Assembly (NCBI GenBank): GCA_029782145.1
Contig: JAKOVH010000030.1
Coordinates: 496,001 to 560,000, forward strand
From: Actinomycetes bacterium
GTDB taxonomy: Bacteria; Actinomycetota; Acidimicrobiia; Acidimicrobiales; Acidimicrobilacustridaceae
Length of the DNA: 64,000 nt
Direction: 5' to 3'
A model generated the notes under the pieces. The model saw only the letters and a program-made list of their open reading frames with translations, searched no databases and was not told the origin of the DNA. Positions 41,889-49,979 of this stretch are shown in pieces. How positions within the stretch are numbered: position 1 is the first letter of the stretch; each line of letters starts with the position of its first letter. Position numbers and translations under genes: made by a program.

Positions 41889-42440
41889 TCAGCTCTCGTC
41901 GTCGGCGCGCCCGTCGGGGTGGTGCTGCTCGGGCACCCCGTCGCCCACGGGGCCGGGGCGGGTCCCGCCGGTGAGCAGGTCGAGGCCGTCGGGGCGCGGG
42001 CGCAGCTCGTCGCAGCGCGCCCGGGTCGGGCGGTCGCCGCTGTGGCCCAGCACCTTCATGCCGGTGAACTTGTGGACGCCGTAGGCGTCGAGCGCGCTGC
42101 GGGTGCCGACCGAGCCGAAGTAGAACGGCCCCGGCGGGGGCGGCAGCTCGCTGGTGCGCAGCCCCACGATGTCGCCCGACCCGGGGATCCAGTAGAGGTG
42201 CCACGCCGCGCCGGGGTCGTCGGTGGAGCGCCAGCCCCGGCCGAGGTCGACCTCGCTCTCCACGCCGCGCATGCGGGTGAAGTGCTCGGGGCTGACCAGG
42301 TCGGTGCGCGGCTGCGGCGGGCTCCAGGCGTGGATGGCCCGCCCGTAGGCGGCGAGGACGGCCACCGTGGCGCCCGCCAGCGCGCCGAGGAAGAGCCACG
42401 TGGAGAGTGGGTACCCCGTGTCGACCGGCCCGGCGCTCAC
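41889..42440 (-). CDS. Single-pass membrane hypothetical protein, 183 aa
   Basis: Not recognised. One N-terminal transmembrane helix (TWLFLGALAGATVAVLAAYG) is followed by an extracellular- or cytosol-facing domain with WHLYWIPGSGDIVGLRTSEL and FYFGSVGTRSALDAYGVHKF. The C-terminus is Pro/Asp-rich and hydrophilic. GTG start at 42440 with TAGCCT seven bases upstream supports the start. Its stop abuts the stop of the convergent nucleotidyltransferase. Confidence 0.65.
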   Translation of the reverse strand: MSAGPVDTGYPLSTWLFLGALAGATVAVLAAYGRAIHAWSPPQPRTDLVSPEHFTRMRGVESEVDLGRGWRSTDDPGAAWHLYWIPGSGDIVGLRTSELPPPPGPFYFGSVGTRSALDAYGVHKFTGMKVLGHSGDRPTRARCDELRPRPDGLDLLTGGTRPGPVGDGVPEQHHPDGRADDES

Positions 42441-42447
42441 ACCCGCC

Positions 42448-42453
42448 AGGCTA
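42448..42453 (-). promoter_or_regulatory. -10 hexamer TAGCCT, leaderless membrane protein gene
   Basis: TAGCCT ends seven bases before the GTG at 42440; it overlaps the stop of the upstream molybdopterin oxidoreductase gene. Confidence 0.4.
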
Positions 42454-44730
42454 CGCAGGGACGGCCGGCGCCACCTCCACCGGGATGCCGTTCACGGCCG
42501 CGTTGCCGGACAGTTCGTCGACGAAGTGACCTGGGGCGAGCAGGTTGCTGTTGACCCCGGCGTGCTCCCTGGCGACCGACAGGCGGGTGCCCGGGCGGTC
42601 GTGGCCCCAGCCGTGGGGCAGCGACACGACCCCGCGCATCATCTCGTCGCTCACCTCCACCGGCACCTCGATCGAGCCGGCCTCGCTCGACACCCGCGCC
42701 CTCCCGCCGTCGACCAGGCCAAGCTGGGCGGCGTCGTCGGGGTGCACCAGCAGCGTGCAGCGGTCCTTGCCCTTCACCAGCACCTTCACGTTGTGCATCC
42801 AGCTGTTCTTGGACCGGAGGTGGCGCCGGCTCACGAGCACGTACCCGTCGGGGTCGCGGTCGAGGGCGGCCCGCAGCCGGGGAAGGTCGCCCAGGATGTA
42901 CGGCGGGGCCAGCTGGATGTGGCCGTTCGGGGTGCCGATGACCTCCTCGAGCCGGGGCACCATCGGCCCCAGGTCGATGCCGTGGGGCGCCTCCTTGATC
43001 TTCTGGAGGGTGAGCCCGTCGGGCACCCCGCCGTAGCGGTCGCCCCACGGGCCCATGCGCACCTGGAGGTCGATCATGCGCTCGGGGCCGCCGTGGTCGT
43101 AGAGCGGCAGGGTCTCGGCGGGGTCGCGCCCGTACATCTGGCACAGCACGCTGAACCAGCCGTCGTCGAGGGCGGCGAAGTCGAACGCCTCGGTGGTGCC
43201 ACCGGTGCAGTACCAGCCGAGGCGGGCGAGGATCTCCCACTCGGGCACGTAGTCGGGGTCGGTGGCGAACAGCTGGTCGCTCCACTTGGCCGCCGAGCCC
43301 ACGGCCCAGCCCCACATCAGCTCGTCGAAGTGCGGCGACTCGAGCGGCGATGGGCCGGGCAGGATCACGTGGGCGAAGCGGGTGGTCTCGTTCAGGTAGT
43401 TGTCGATCGAGATCATGCACTCGAGCAGCGGCAGCGCCTCCTCGAGCTGTGCGGAGTCGGGCGCGCTGATGACCGGGTTGCCGGCGATGGTGATGAGCGC
43501 CTTGAGCTGCCCCTCGCCGGGCGTGGCGATCTCCTCGGCCAGGCACGAGCACGGCACCTGGCCGAGCACCTCGGGGGCGCCCCGCACCCGGCTGCGCCAG
43601 CGGCCGAACTCCGGCTCGCCCATGACGCGGGTGTCGGTCTTCCACGTGAGCGGCTCGGCCACGGGCTTGCCGAACATCATCCCGCCCTCCACGTCGAAGT
43701 GGCCGGTGAGGACGTTGACCACGTCGACGAGCCACGAGGCGAGGGTGCCGAACTCCTGGTTGCAGAGCCCGATGCGGCCGTAGAGGGCGCCGCGTTCCGC
43801 GCCGGCGAGGTCGTGGGCGATGCGCCGGATCGTCTCGGCGGGCACCTGGCAGAACGCCTCGACCGCCTCGGGGGAGAACTCGGCCACCGCGGCGCGCACG
43901 TCCTCGACCCCGTCGACGAGGTGGGCGATGCGCCCGAGGTCGAGCAGTCCGTCGGCGAACACGACGTGGCACAGCGCCAGCAGGAAGGCGGCGTCGGTGC
44001 CGGGGCGGATGGGCAGCCACTCGCTGGCCCGGTCGGCGGTGCCCGTGCGGCGGGGGTCGACCACGACGACGGTGCCGCCCCGGGCCCGGATGGCGTCGAT
44101 CTCGCCCAGCACATCGGGGCAGCTCAGCAGGGACCCGCCCGAGGCCTGCGGGTTGCCGCCCATGATCACCCAGTAGTCGGTGCGGCGGATGTCGACCGTC
44201 GGGATCTTCCACATGTTGCCGTACATGAGGACGCACGAGACGTTCTTGGGCCACTGGTCGACGGTGCCGGCCGAGTAGATCATCGGGAAGCCGGCCTGGC
44301 CCATGAGCAGGGCGCCGTAGCGGCCGATGCTGAACGAGTGCCCGGCCGGGTTGCCGATGAACGCCGTCATGGCCTCGATGCCGTGGCGCTGGCGCACGCC
44401 GTGGAGCAGCTCCTCGCAGCGGGCGAAGGCCTCCTCCCAGGTCGCCTCCCGCCACGTCTCGCCCTCGCGGATCATGGGGCGGCGGATGCGGTCGGGGTCC
44501 TCGTGGAGCTTGCCGATGGTGGTGCCCTTGGGGCAGATGTAGCCCTTCGACCAGACGTCGTCGCGGTCGGGCCGGATCACCTTCACCCGGTCGTCGGGGT
44601 CGAGGTGGATCTCCATCCCGCACATGCACTCGCACAGCGGGCACTGGCGCAGGTGCACCCGGGTGCCGTCCGGCTCGACCCGCAGCTGGCGGCCGACGAC
44701 CCGTGTGGGCGCAGCGACGGTGGCCTCCAT
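42451..44730 (-). CDS. Molybdopterin-dependent oxidoreductase (bis-MGD, formate dehydrogenase-like)
   Basis: The 759-residue protein begins with a 4Fe-4S site (CPLCECMCGMEI ... GYICPKG). It has the DMSO-reductase-family domains: AFIGNPAGHSFSIGRYGAL, DYWVIMGGNPQASGGSL, TVVVVDPRRTGTADRASEWL and a C-terminal dinucleotide-binding domain (VSRRHLRSKNSWMHNVKV; SLPHGWGHDRPGTRL). No Tat signal is present, so it is cytoplasmic. It resembles actinobacterial stand-alone FDH-like oxidoreductases whose substrate is not established. No partner subunit is next to it. ATG at 44730 follows GGGGGAGAT; the longer ORF upstream is non-coding in character. Confidence 0.9.
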   Translation of the reverse strand: MEATVAAPTRVVGRQLRVEPDGTRVHLRQCPLCECMCGMEIHLDPDDRVKVIRPDRDDVWSKGYICPKGTTIGKLHEDPDRIRRPMIREGETWREATWEEAFARCEELLHGVRQRHGIEAMTAFIGNPAGHSFSIGRYGALLMGQAGFPMIYSAGTVDQWPKNVSCVLMYGNMWKIPTVDIRRTDYWVIMGGNPQASGGSLLSCPDVLGEIDAIRARGGTVVVVDPRRTGTADRASEWLPIRPGTDAAFLLALCHVVFADGLLDLGRIAHLVDGVEDVRAAVAEFSPEAVEAFCQVPAETIRRIAHDLAGAERGALYGRIGLCNQEFGTLASWLVDVVNVLTGHFDVEGGMMFGKPVAEPLTWKTDTRVMGEPEFGRWRSRVRGAPEVLGQVPCSCLAEEIATPGEGQLKALITIAGNPVISAPDSAQLEEALPLLECMISIDNYLNETTRFAHVILPGPSPLESPHFDELMWGWAVGSAAKWSDQLFATDPDYVPEWEILARLGWYCTGGTTEAFDFAALDDGWFSVLCQMYGRDPAETLPLYDHGGPERMIDLQVRMGPWGDRYGGVPDGLTLQKIKEAPHGIDLGPMVPRLEEVIGTPNGHIQLAPPYILGDLPRLRAALDRDPDGYVLVSRRHLRSKNSWMHNVKVLVKGKDRCTLLVHPDDAAQLGLVDGGRARVSSEAGSIEVPVEVSDEMMRGVVSLPHGWGHDRPGTRLSVAREHAGVNSNLLAPGHFVDELSGNAAVNGIPVEVAPAVPA

Positions 44731-44826
44731 GGCGATCTCCCCCTGTGTCGTCCCGACGGGGCCGGAGCGTAGCCCCGCACCCCGGCCCGTCGGCCCGCTG
44801 TCGCACCCCCTGCGGAGACTGTGGCC

Positions 44827-45027
44827 ATGAGCCTTCCCCTCGTCATCGACTGCGACCAGTGCGTGATGCAGCACACCGAGGCCTGCGACGACTGCGTGGT
44901 CACCTACATCTGCTCGCGGGAGCCGGGCGACGCCGTCGTCGTCGACGTCCAGGAGCTCCGGGCCCTGCGCATGCTGTCCGACTCCGGCCTGGTGCCGGAG
45001 CTGCGCCACCGCCGACGCACCGGATGA
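44827..45027 (+). CDS. Small CxxC protein upstream of queG
   Basis: The 66-residue protein starts MSLPLVIDCDQCVMQH and continues TEACDDCVVTYICS, giving two CxxC pairs plus one more Cys within 22 residues, likely a metal site. A helix with RALRMLSDSGLVPELRHRR ends it. Similar short CDxC...CxDC proteins occur widely in actinobacteria without a named function. It is sixteen bases upstream of the queG-like gene on the same strand and probably shares its transcript. A GTG two codons earlier (44821) is an alternative start. Confidence 0.72.
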   Translation: MSLPLVIDCDQCVMQHTEACDDCVVTYICSREPGDAVVVDVQELRALRMLSDSGLVPELRHRRRTG

Positions 45028-45043
45028 GCGCGACGATGGGGGC

Positions 45044-46189
45044 GTGCCCGTCCCCGCTCCCACGTCGGCGCCTCCGGTGGCGCAGCTGCGCGCCATCGGG
45101 CTCGCCGCCGGGCTGGTCGCCGTGGGTGTCACCGGGGTCGAGCCGTTCGACGAGGTGCGGGCGACGATCGAGCAGCGCAAGGACGCCGGCCTCCACGCCG
45201 GCATGCAGTTCACCTACCGCAACCCCGAGCGCTCCACCCGACCCGAGCGGCTGCTGCCCGGCGCCCGGTCGCTCGTGGTGGGCGCCTTCCCCTACGCCGG
45301 CGGCCCGCTGGACGGTCCGCCGGCGCCGGGCGTCCACGGTCGGGTCGCCCGCTACGCCACCGACGACCACTACTCGGCCCTGAAGGTCGCCCTCGAGCAC
45401 ATCGCCGCTGCCCTGCGGGCCTCGGGCCAGGCGGCGAGGGTCGTGGCCGACGACAACGGGCTGGTCGACCGGGCCGCCGCCCACCGCGCCGGGCTGGGCT
45501 GGTGGGGAAGGAACGCCAACGTGCTGGTGCCGGGCCACGGCAGCTGGGTGGTGCTCGGCGCGGTGGTCACCGACGCCGAGCTGCCCGCCGACGAGCCGGT
45601 GCCCGACGGCTGCGGCTCCTGCCGGCGCTGCCTCGACGCCTGCCCCACCGGGGCGATCGTGGCGCCCGGGGTGGTCGACGCCCGGCGCTGCCTGGCCTGG
45701 CTGGTGCAGGCCGAGGGGCCGTTCCCCGTGGAGCACCGGGAGGCCCTGGGTGGACGGCTCTACGGCTGCGACGACTGCCAGGAGGTGTGCCCGCCGAGCC
45801 GCCGGGGCCCGGAGGGCCGCACCGGCGTGGCCGCCATCGGCGCTTGGGTCGACCTCGTCGAGCTCCTCGACGCCTCCGACGACGAGCTGCTCGCCCGCCA
45901 CGGCCGCTGGTACGTGCCCCGGCGCGACCCCCGCTACCTGCGCCGCAACGCCATCGTGGCGCTCGGCAACGTCGCCGACCCGGCCGACGGCGAGGTCCGG
46001 CGCCGGTTGGAGCCGCTGGCCGCCGGCGCCGACGAGCTGCTCGCCGAGCACGCCCGCTGGGCGCTCGAGCGCCTCGCCGCCCGGGCCGCCCTCACGGGCG
46101 AACCGCTCCCGGCGCGGAACCTGCCCGCGGGACGCTCGCCGGAGCGTGCCGATCGCGGGCCGCTTGGGGGAGAGGGCGAGCGGGCGTGA
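45044..46189 (+). CDS. queG: Epoxyqueuosine reductase
   Basis: The 381-residue protein has the QueG layout. A cobalamin-binding N-terminal domain carries GARSLVVGAFPYAG and the active-site region VADDNGLVDRAAAHRAGLGWWGRNA (proton-donor Asp). Two 4Fe-4S sites follow (CGSCRRCLDACPTGAI and YGCDDCQEVCPPSR with the preceding ARRCLAWL). A C-terminal HEAT-like helical tail (YLRRNAIVALGNVAD) ends it. It reduces epoxyqueuosine to queuosine in tRNA. No other queuosine gene is in the window. Its stop overlaps the pimB' GTG by four bases. Confidence 0.93.
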   Translation: MPVPAPTSAPPVAQLRAIGLAAGLVAVGVTGVEPFDEVRATIEQRKDAGLHAGMQFTYRNPERSTRPERLLPGARSLVVGAFPYAGGPLDGPPAPGVHGRVARYATDDHYSALKVALEHIAAALRASGQAARVVADDNGLVDRAAAHRAGLGWWGRNANVLVPGHGSWVVLGAVVTDAELPADEPVPDGCGSCRRCLDACPTGAIVAPGVVDARRCLAWLVQAEGPFPVEHREALGGRLYGCDDCQEVCPPSRRGPEGRTGVAAIGAWVDLVELLDASDDELLARHGRWYVPRRDPRYLRRNAIVALGNVADPADGEVRRRLEPLAAGADELLAEHARWALERLAARAALTGEPLPARNLPAGRSPERADRGPLGGEGERA

Positions 46190-47313
46190 GGCACCTGCTC
46201 GTCACCAACGACTTCCCGCCCAAGGTGGGAGGCATCCAGTCGTACCTGTGGGAGCTGTGGAGGCGCCTCGACCCGGCGCGCACCACCGTGCTCACCACGC
46301 CCCACCGGGGCGCGTCGGCCTTCGACGCCGCCCAGCCCATCCGGGTCGAGCGCGACCGGGCGAGGGTGCTGCTGCCCACCCGGAGCCTGGTGCGGCGCAT
46401 CGACCGGCTGGCGGCCGAGGTCGACGCCGACCTGGTGCTGCTCGACCCCGCCCTGCCCCTCGGGCAGCTCGGCCCTCGCCTCGAGCGGCCCTACGGCGTG
46501 GTGGTCCACGGCGCCGAGCTGGCCATCCCCGCTCGGGTGCCGGGCGTGCGGCACCTCCTGGCCCGGGTGCTCCACGGCGCCCGGCTGGTCGTCGCCGCCG
46601 GCGGCTACCCGGCGGCCGAGGCGACCAAGGCCGCGGGCCGCGACCTGCCCACCGTGGTGGTGCCGCCCGGCGTCGATCCCGTCCGCTTCCACCCGCTCGA
46701 CGACGTCGAGCGCAAGGCCGCCCGCCTCCGGCTCGGCCTCGACCCCGAGGCCCCGGTGGTGCTGGGGCTGAGCCGCCTGGTGCCCCGCAAGGGCTTCGAC
46801 GTGGTCATCCAGGCCGGCGCCGCCCTCGCCGCCCGCCATCCCGACCTGCAGATCGCCATCGCCGGAGCCGGGCGCGACCGTCGCCGGCTCGAGCGCGTCG
46901 CGGTCCACCACGGCAGCCCGGTGCGCTTCCTCGGCCGCCTGCCGGAGGCCGACCTGCCGGCGGCTCACGCGGCGGCCGACTGCTTCGCCATGTTGTGCCG
47001 TGACCGCTGGGCCGGCCTCGAGCAGGAGGGGTTCGGCATCGTCTTCCTGGAAGCGGCCGCCTGCGGGGTGCCGGCCGTCGCCGGCCGCTCCGGCGGCTCG
47101 GCCGAGGCGGTGCTCGACGGCACGACCGGCATCGTGGTCGACGGGCCCAAGGACGTGGTGGCGGTGGCTCACGCCCTCGACAGGGTCCTCTCCGACCCCG
47201 GGCTGCGGGCCCGCCTCGGGGCGGCCGCCCGCCGCCGGGCGGTGGAGGAGTTCGACTACGACGTGCTGGCCCGGCGCCTGCAGGCGGCGCTCGACGGGCT
47301 GGGAACGGGCTAG
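46186..47313 (+). CDS. pimB: GT4 mannosyltransferase, PimB'-like
   Basis: The 375-residue glycosyltransferase starts LVTNDFPPKVGGIQSYLWEL, the donor/acceptor loop of GT4 enzymes. It has VVHGAELAIPARVPG, the GVDPVRFHPLDD hinge, LSRLVPRKGFDVVIQA, GLEQEGFGIVFLEAAACGVP (EX7E motif) and AGRSGGSAEAV. These match PimB', which adds the second mannose to phosphatidyl-inositol monomannoside using GDP-mannose on the inner membrane face. Its neighbours (SRPBCC, ArsA-like, small protein) occur near Rv2188c pimB' in M. tuberculosis, supporting the call. GTG start overlaps the queG stop (GTGA). Confidence 0.88.
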   Translation: MRHLLVTNDFPPKVGGIQSYLWELWRRLDPARTTVLTTPHRGASAFDAAQPIRVERDRARVLLPTRSLVRRIDRLAAEVDADLVLLDPALPLGQLGPRLERPYGVVVHGAELAIPARVPGVRHLLARVLHGARLVVAAGGYPAAEATKAAGRDLPTVVVPPGVDPVRFHPLDDVERKAARLRLGLDPEAPVVLGLSRLVPRKGFDVVIQAGAALAARHPDLQIAIAGAGRDRRRLERVAVHHGSPVRFLGRLPEADLPAAHAAADCFAMLCRDRWAGLEQEGFGIVFLEAAACGVPAVAGRSGGSAEAVLDGTTGIVVDGPKDVVAVAHALDRVLSDPGLRARLGAAARRRAVEEFDYDVLARRLQAALDGLGTG

Positions 47314-47323
47314 GAATGACCTC

Positions 47324-47914
47324 GTGAACGACGCCGAGAACCACCCCGGCGAGGCCGCAGGCCGCCCGGCCGGCGGCCCAGCAGGCGCCGCCCCGGCCTC
47401 CGACGCCGGGCCGTTCCCGGGCACGGGCGTCGTGCGGGCCAGCCTGGGCGGCACCGGCGTGCTGACGGTGCTCGGGGCCGCGGCCGCGGCGGTGCCCGAC
47501 GTGCTGACGGGCCCCTACGTGGCGGTGTCGCTGCTCATGTTCCTCGGCGGCACCGTGGCCTTCGTCCTGGCCTTCCTGCGCGCCGTCGACCGGAGCCGCA
47601 CCGAGGCCATCGGCGTCGGCGGCCTGTTCTTCGCCGCCGGCGGGTCGGCGCCGCCCCGGGTGGCCCGAGCGCTGAACCTCAGCCTGGCGGTGGAGGTCGT
47701 CGTGTCCATCACCGTGGCGTCGATCCACCTCTACACACCCCTGGCCTTCGGGGTGCTGGCGCCCATGTGGGCCCTCGGGCTCACGGGCCTGTGGGTGGCG
47801 GCCCACGGCACGTTCCCGTCCCGCACGCCGGAGCCCACCCGGGCCGCGCTGCGCGACGCCGACCGGCGCGCGCACCGCGCTGGCTCGCCCGAGCGGCCGA
47901 AGCCCACGGAGTAG
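47324..47914 (+). CDS. Membrane protein, four helices, pimB' neighbour
   Basis: The 196-residue protein has a hydrophilic N-terminal ~40 residues and about four membrane helices (GVLTVLGAAAAAVPDVL; YVAVSLLMFLGGTVAFVLAFL; LSLAVEVVVSITVASIHLY; GVLAPMWALGLTGLWVA). A basic C-terminal tail follows. No named domain. Genes for similar small membrane proteins are found in this position in actinobacteria. GTG start at 47324 is ten bases after pimB'. It probably belongs to the same operon as the SRPBCC and ArsA-like genes that follow. Confidence 0.72.
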   Translation: MNDAENHPGEAAGRPAGGPAGAAPASDAGPFPGTGVVRASLGGTGVLTVLGAAAAAVPDVLTGPYVAVSLLMFLGGTVAFVLAFLRAVDRSRTEAIGVGGLFFAAGGSAPPRVARALNLSLAVEVVVSITVASIHLYTPLAFGVLAPMWALGLTGLWVAAHGTFPSRTPEPTRAALRDADRRAHRAGSPERPKPTE

Positions 47915-47958
47915 GGTCGGCGCCGGCGCGGGCGAGGGCCCGTCGCCGGGAGGCACCG

Positions 47959-48429
47959 ATGTCCGAACAGGCCAGAGAGCAGATCCGCATCGAGGCGCCG
48001 GTGGAGCGCTGCTTCGCCACGCTGATCGACTTCGCGGCCTACCCGGAGTGGGCGGGCGACCTCAAGGAGGTCCACGTCGTCGAGACCGACGACCACGGCC
48101 GCGGCACCGTCGTCGAGTACCGCGCCGCCGCCATGGGCCGCAGCACCACCTACCAGCTGGCCTACGACTACGCGGGCGCCCCCAACCGGCTGGGCTGGGA
48201 GCTGGTCAACGGCGACCTCCAGCGCGAGCTCGACGGCGTCTACCTGCTGTCGCCGGCCGACGACGACCCGGACGCCACCGAGGTGGCCTACGAGCTCGCC
48301 GTCGACCTCATCATCCCCATCCCGGGGTTCGTGAAGCGCCGGGCCGAGGGCCGCATCATCAAGACGGCCCTGCACGAGCTCAAGGCCCGCGTCGAGGGCT
48401 CGCCCCGCCCGACCGACGACGACGACTGA
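47959..48429 (+). CDS. SRPBCC (cyclase/dehydrase-like) lipid-binding fold protein
   Basis: The 156-residue START/Bet-v1-fold protein has the polyketide-cyclase-type pattern: EQIRIEAPVERCFATLIDFA, YPEWAGDLKEVHVVETDDHG, and a C-terminal helix PGFVKRRAEGRIIKTALHEL. Such proteins hold a hydrophobic ligand in a central cavity. The M. tuberculosis equivalent by position is Rv2185c (TB16.3), next to an ArsA-like ATPase, and the same pairing appears here seven bases apart. A joint role in envelope lipid handling is inference. ATG at 47959. Confidence 0.87.
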   Translation: MSEQAREQIRIEAPVERCFATLIDFAAYPEWAGDLKEVHVVETDDHGRGTVVEYRAAAMGRSTTYQLAYDYAGAPNRLGWELVNGDLQRELDGVYLLSPADDDPDATEVAYELAVDLIIPIPGFVKRRAEGRIIKTALHELKARVEGSPRPTDDDD

Positions 48430-48436
48430 GCGCGAC

Positions 48437-49597
48437 GTGCGGGTCCTGCTGTTCACCGGGAAGGGCGGTGTCGGCAAGACCACCACCGCCGCCGCCACGG
48501 CGGTGCGCTGCGCCGCGTCCGGGCGGCGCACCCTCGTGGTGTCCACCGACCCGGCCCACAGCCTGGCCGACGCGTTCGACGCGCCCCTCGGCGACACCCC
48601 GGCGATGGTCGCCGACAGCCTGTGGGGCCAGCAGCTCGACACCCGCCTGCGGCTCGAGCGGTCGTGGGGCGACATCCGGGCGTGGCTGCTCGACGTGCTC
48701 GCCTGGGCCGGGGTGGAGGGGATCGAGGCCGAGGAGCTGGCGGTGGTGCCCGGGCTCGACGAGGTGTTCGCCCTCGCCGACCTGGCCGACCACGCCGACA
48801 GCGGCCTCTGGGACGTGCTCGTCGTCGACTGCGCGCCCACGGCCGAGACGCTGCGCCTCCTGTCGCTGCCCGACGTGCTCGGTTGGTACGTCGAGCGCCT
48901 GTTCCCGGTGGGACGACGGCTGAACAAGGTGGTCGCCCCCGTGCTCGGGCGCGTCACGTCGCTGCCCGTCGCCGGCGACGAGGTGTTCTCCGCGGGCCAG
49001 CAGGTGTTCGACCGCCTGGAGGCGGTGCGCCAGCTGCTGGGCGACACCGAGCGCTCCAGCGTGCGCCTCGTCGTGACACCGGAGCGGTTGGTGGTCGCCG
49101 AGGCCCGCCGCACCCACACGTACCTGTCGTTGTTCGGCTACGGCGTCGACGCCGTCGTGGCCAACCGGCTCCTCCCCGGCGCCGTCGCCGACCCGTGGTT
49201 CGACCGCTGGAAGGCGGCGCACGCCGAGCAGCTGGCCGCCATCGAGGAGGGCTTCGCGCCGGTGCCGGTGCTGCGCTCGGAGCTCAAGCCGACCGAGCCC
49301 ATCGGCGTGGAGGCGCTGGCCGGCTTCGCCGACGAGCTCTACGGCAGGCTCGACCCCACCTCGGTGCTGCACCGGGGCGAGCCGCTCCGCGTCGAGAGCC
49401 ACGAGGGTGGCCGCCGGCTGGTCCAGGCCCTGCCGTTCGGTGCCCGCGACGAGCTCTCCCTGGCCCGCCGCGACGACGAGCTCATCGTGAGCGTCGGACC
49501 CTACCGGCGGGCCATCGTGCTGCCCGACTCGCTGCGCACCCGGCAGGTGGCCGGCGCCAGCCTGGCCGACGGTGAGCTGGTGGTGGAGTTCTCGTGA
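48437..49597 (+). CDS. ArsA/GET3-like ATPase
   Basis: The 386-residue protein has the deviant Walker A of the ArsA/MinD class (FTGKGGVGKTTTAAATAV), switch I (VSTDPAHSLADAFDAPLG) and the switch II/Walker B (VLVVDCAPTAETLRLLSLPD). A C-terminal small sheet domain ends it (LPFGARDELSLARRDDELIV), as in actinobacterial Rv2184c/Rv3679-like proteins. It lacks the arsenite cysteines and no arsB is near, so it is not an arsenic pump. ATP-driven targeting of membrane proteins or lipids is more likely. Its stop overlaps the next GTG by four bases. Confidence 0.9.
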   Translation: MRVLLFTGKGGVGKTTTAAATAVRCAASGRRTLVVSTDPAHSLADAFDAPLGDTPAMVADSLWGQQLDTRLRLERSWGDIRAWLLDVLAWAGVEGIEAEELAVVPGLDEVFALADLADHADSGLWDVLVVDCAPTAETLRLLSLPDVLGWYVERLFPVGRRLNKVVAPVLGRVTSLPVAGDEVFSAGQQVFDRLEAVRQLLGDTERSSVRLVVTPERLVVAEARRTHTYLSLFGYGVDAVVANRLLPGAVADPWFDRWKAAHAEQLAAIEEGFAPVPVLRSELKPTEPIGVEALAGFADELYGRLDPTSVLHRGEPLRVESHEGGRRLVQALPFGARDELSLARRDDELIVSVGPYRRAIVLPDSLRTRQVAGASLADGELVVEFS

Positions 49598-49920
49598 CCG
49601 CCGAGGAGCCCACCGCTGGTCGCCGCGACGCCACCTCGGCCCCCGGCGTCGAACCGCTCCAGGCCGCCGCTCGCCAGCTCATCGCCGCGGCACGCGCCTT
49701 CCTCGACGCCGCCGAGGCGCTGGTCGACGACCCCGAGGCCGTGGGGCGCGTCGTCGAGGCGGTGTCGGAGACCGCCCAGGAGGCGGCCCGCATCGCCGCC
49801 GCCGCGGGCCGGCGGGCCGCCCGGGCGGCGGCGGAGGCCACCGGGCCGGCCTCACCGGGCACGCCGCCCGGCGACGACGAGGGCGGCTCGGGCGCGGTGC
49901 GGAACATCCCGGTGGACTGA
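49594..49920 (+). CDS. Small Ala-rich helical protein downstream of ArsA-like ATPase
   Basis: The 108-residue protein is one long Ala/Arg/Glu-rich helix (QAAARQLIAAARAFLDAAEA; GRVVEAVSETAQEAARIAAA) with disordered, acidic ends. A protein of similar size and position (Rv2183c) follows the ArsA-like gene in M. tuberculosis. No function is known. GTG start overlaps the ATPase stop (GTGA), so the two are translationally coupled. Confidence 0.75.
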   Translation: MTAEEPTAGRRDATSAPGVEPLQAAARQLIAAARAFLDAAEALVDDPEAVGRVVEAVSETAQEAARIAAAAGRRAARAAAEATGPASPGTPPGDDEGGSGAVRNIPVD

Positions 49921-49979
49921 CCCACCGCACGGCCGGGACCCGTCCTGACCGGCGCTTTTCGCTCAACCGGGGCCGATCG

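Noticed and set aside
42367..44772. 801-codon plus-strand frame over the molybdopterin oxidoreductase
   Set aside because: The minus-strand gene has complete family motifs, so this frame is a composition artefact.
48437..49597. Arsenite-pumping ATPase ArsA
   Set aside because: Single nucleotide-binding half, no metal cysteines, no ars genes nearby; closer in context to Rv2184c-type ATPases.
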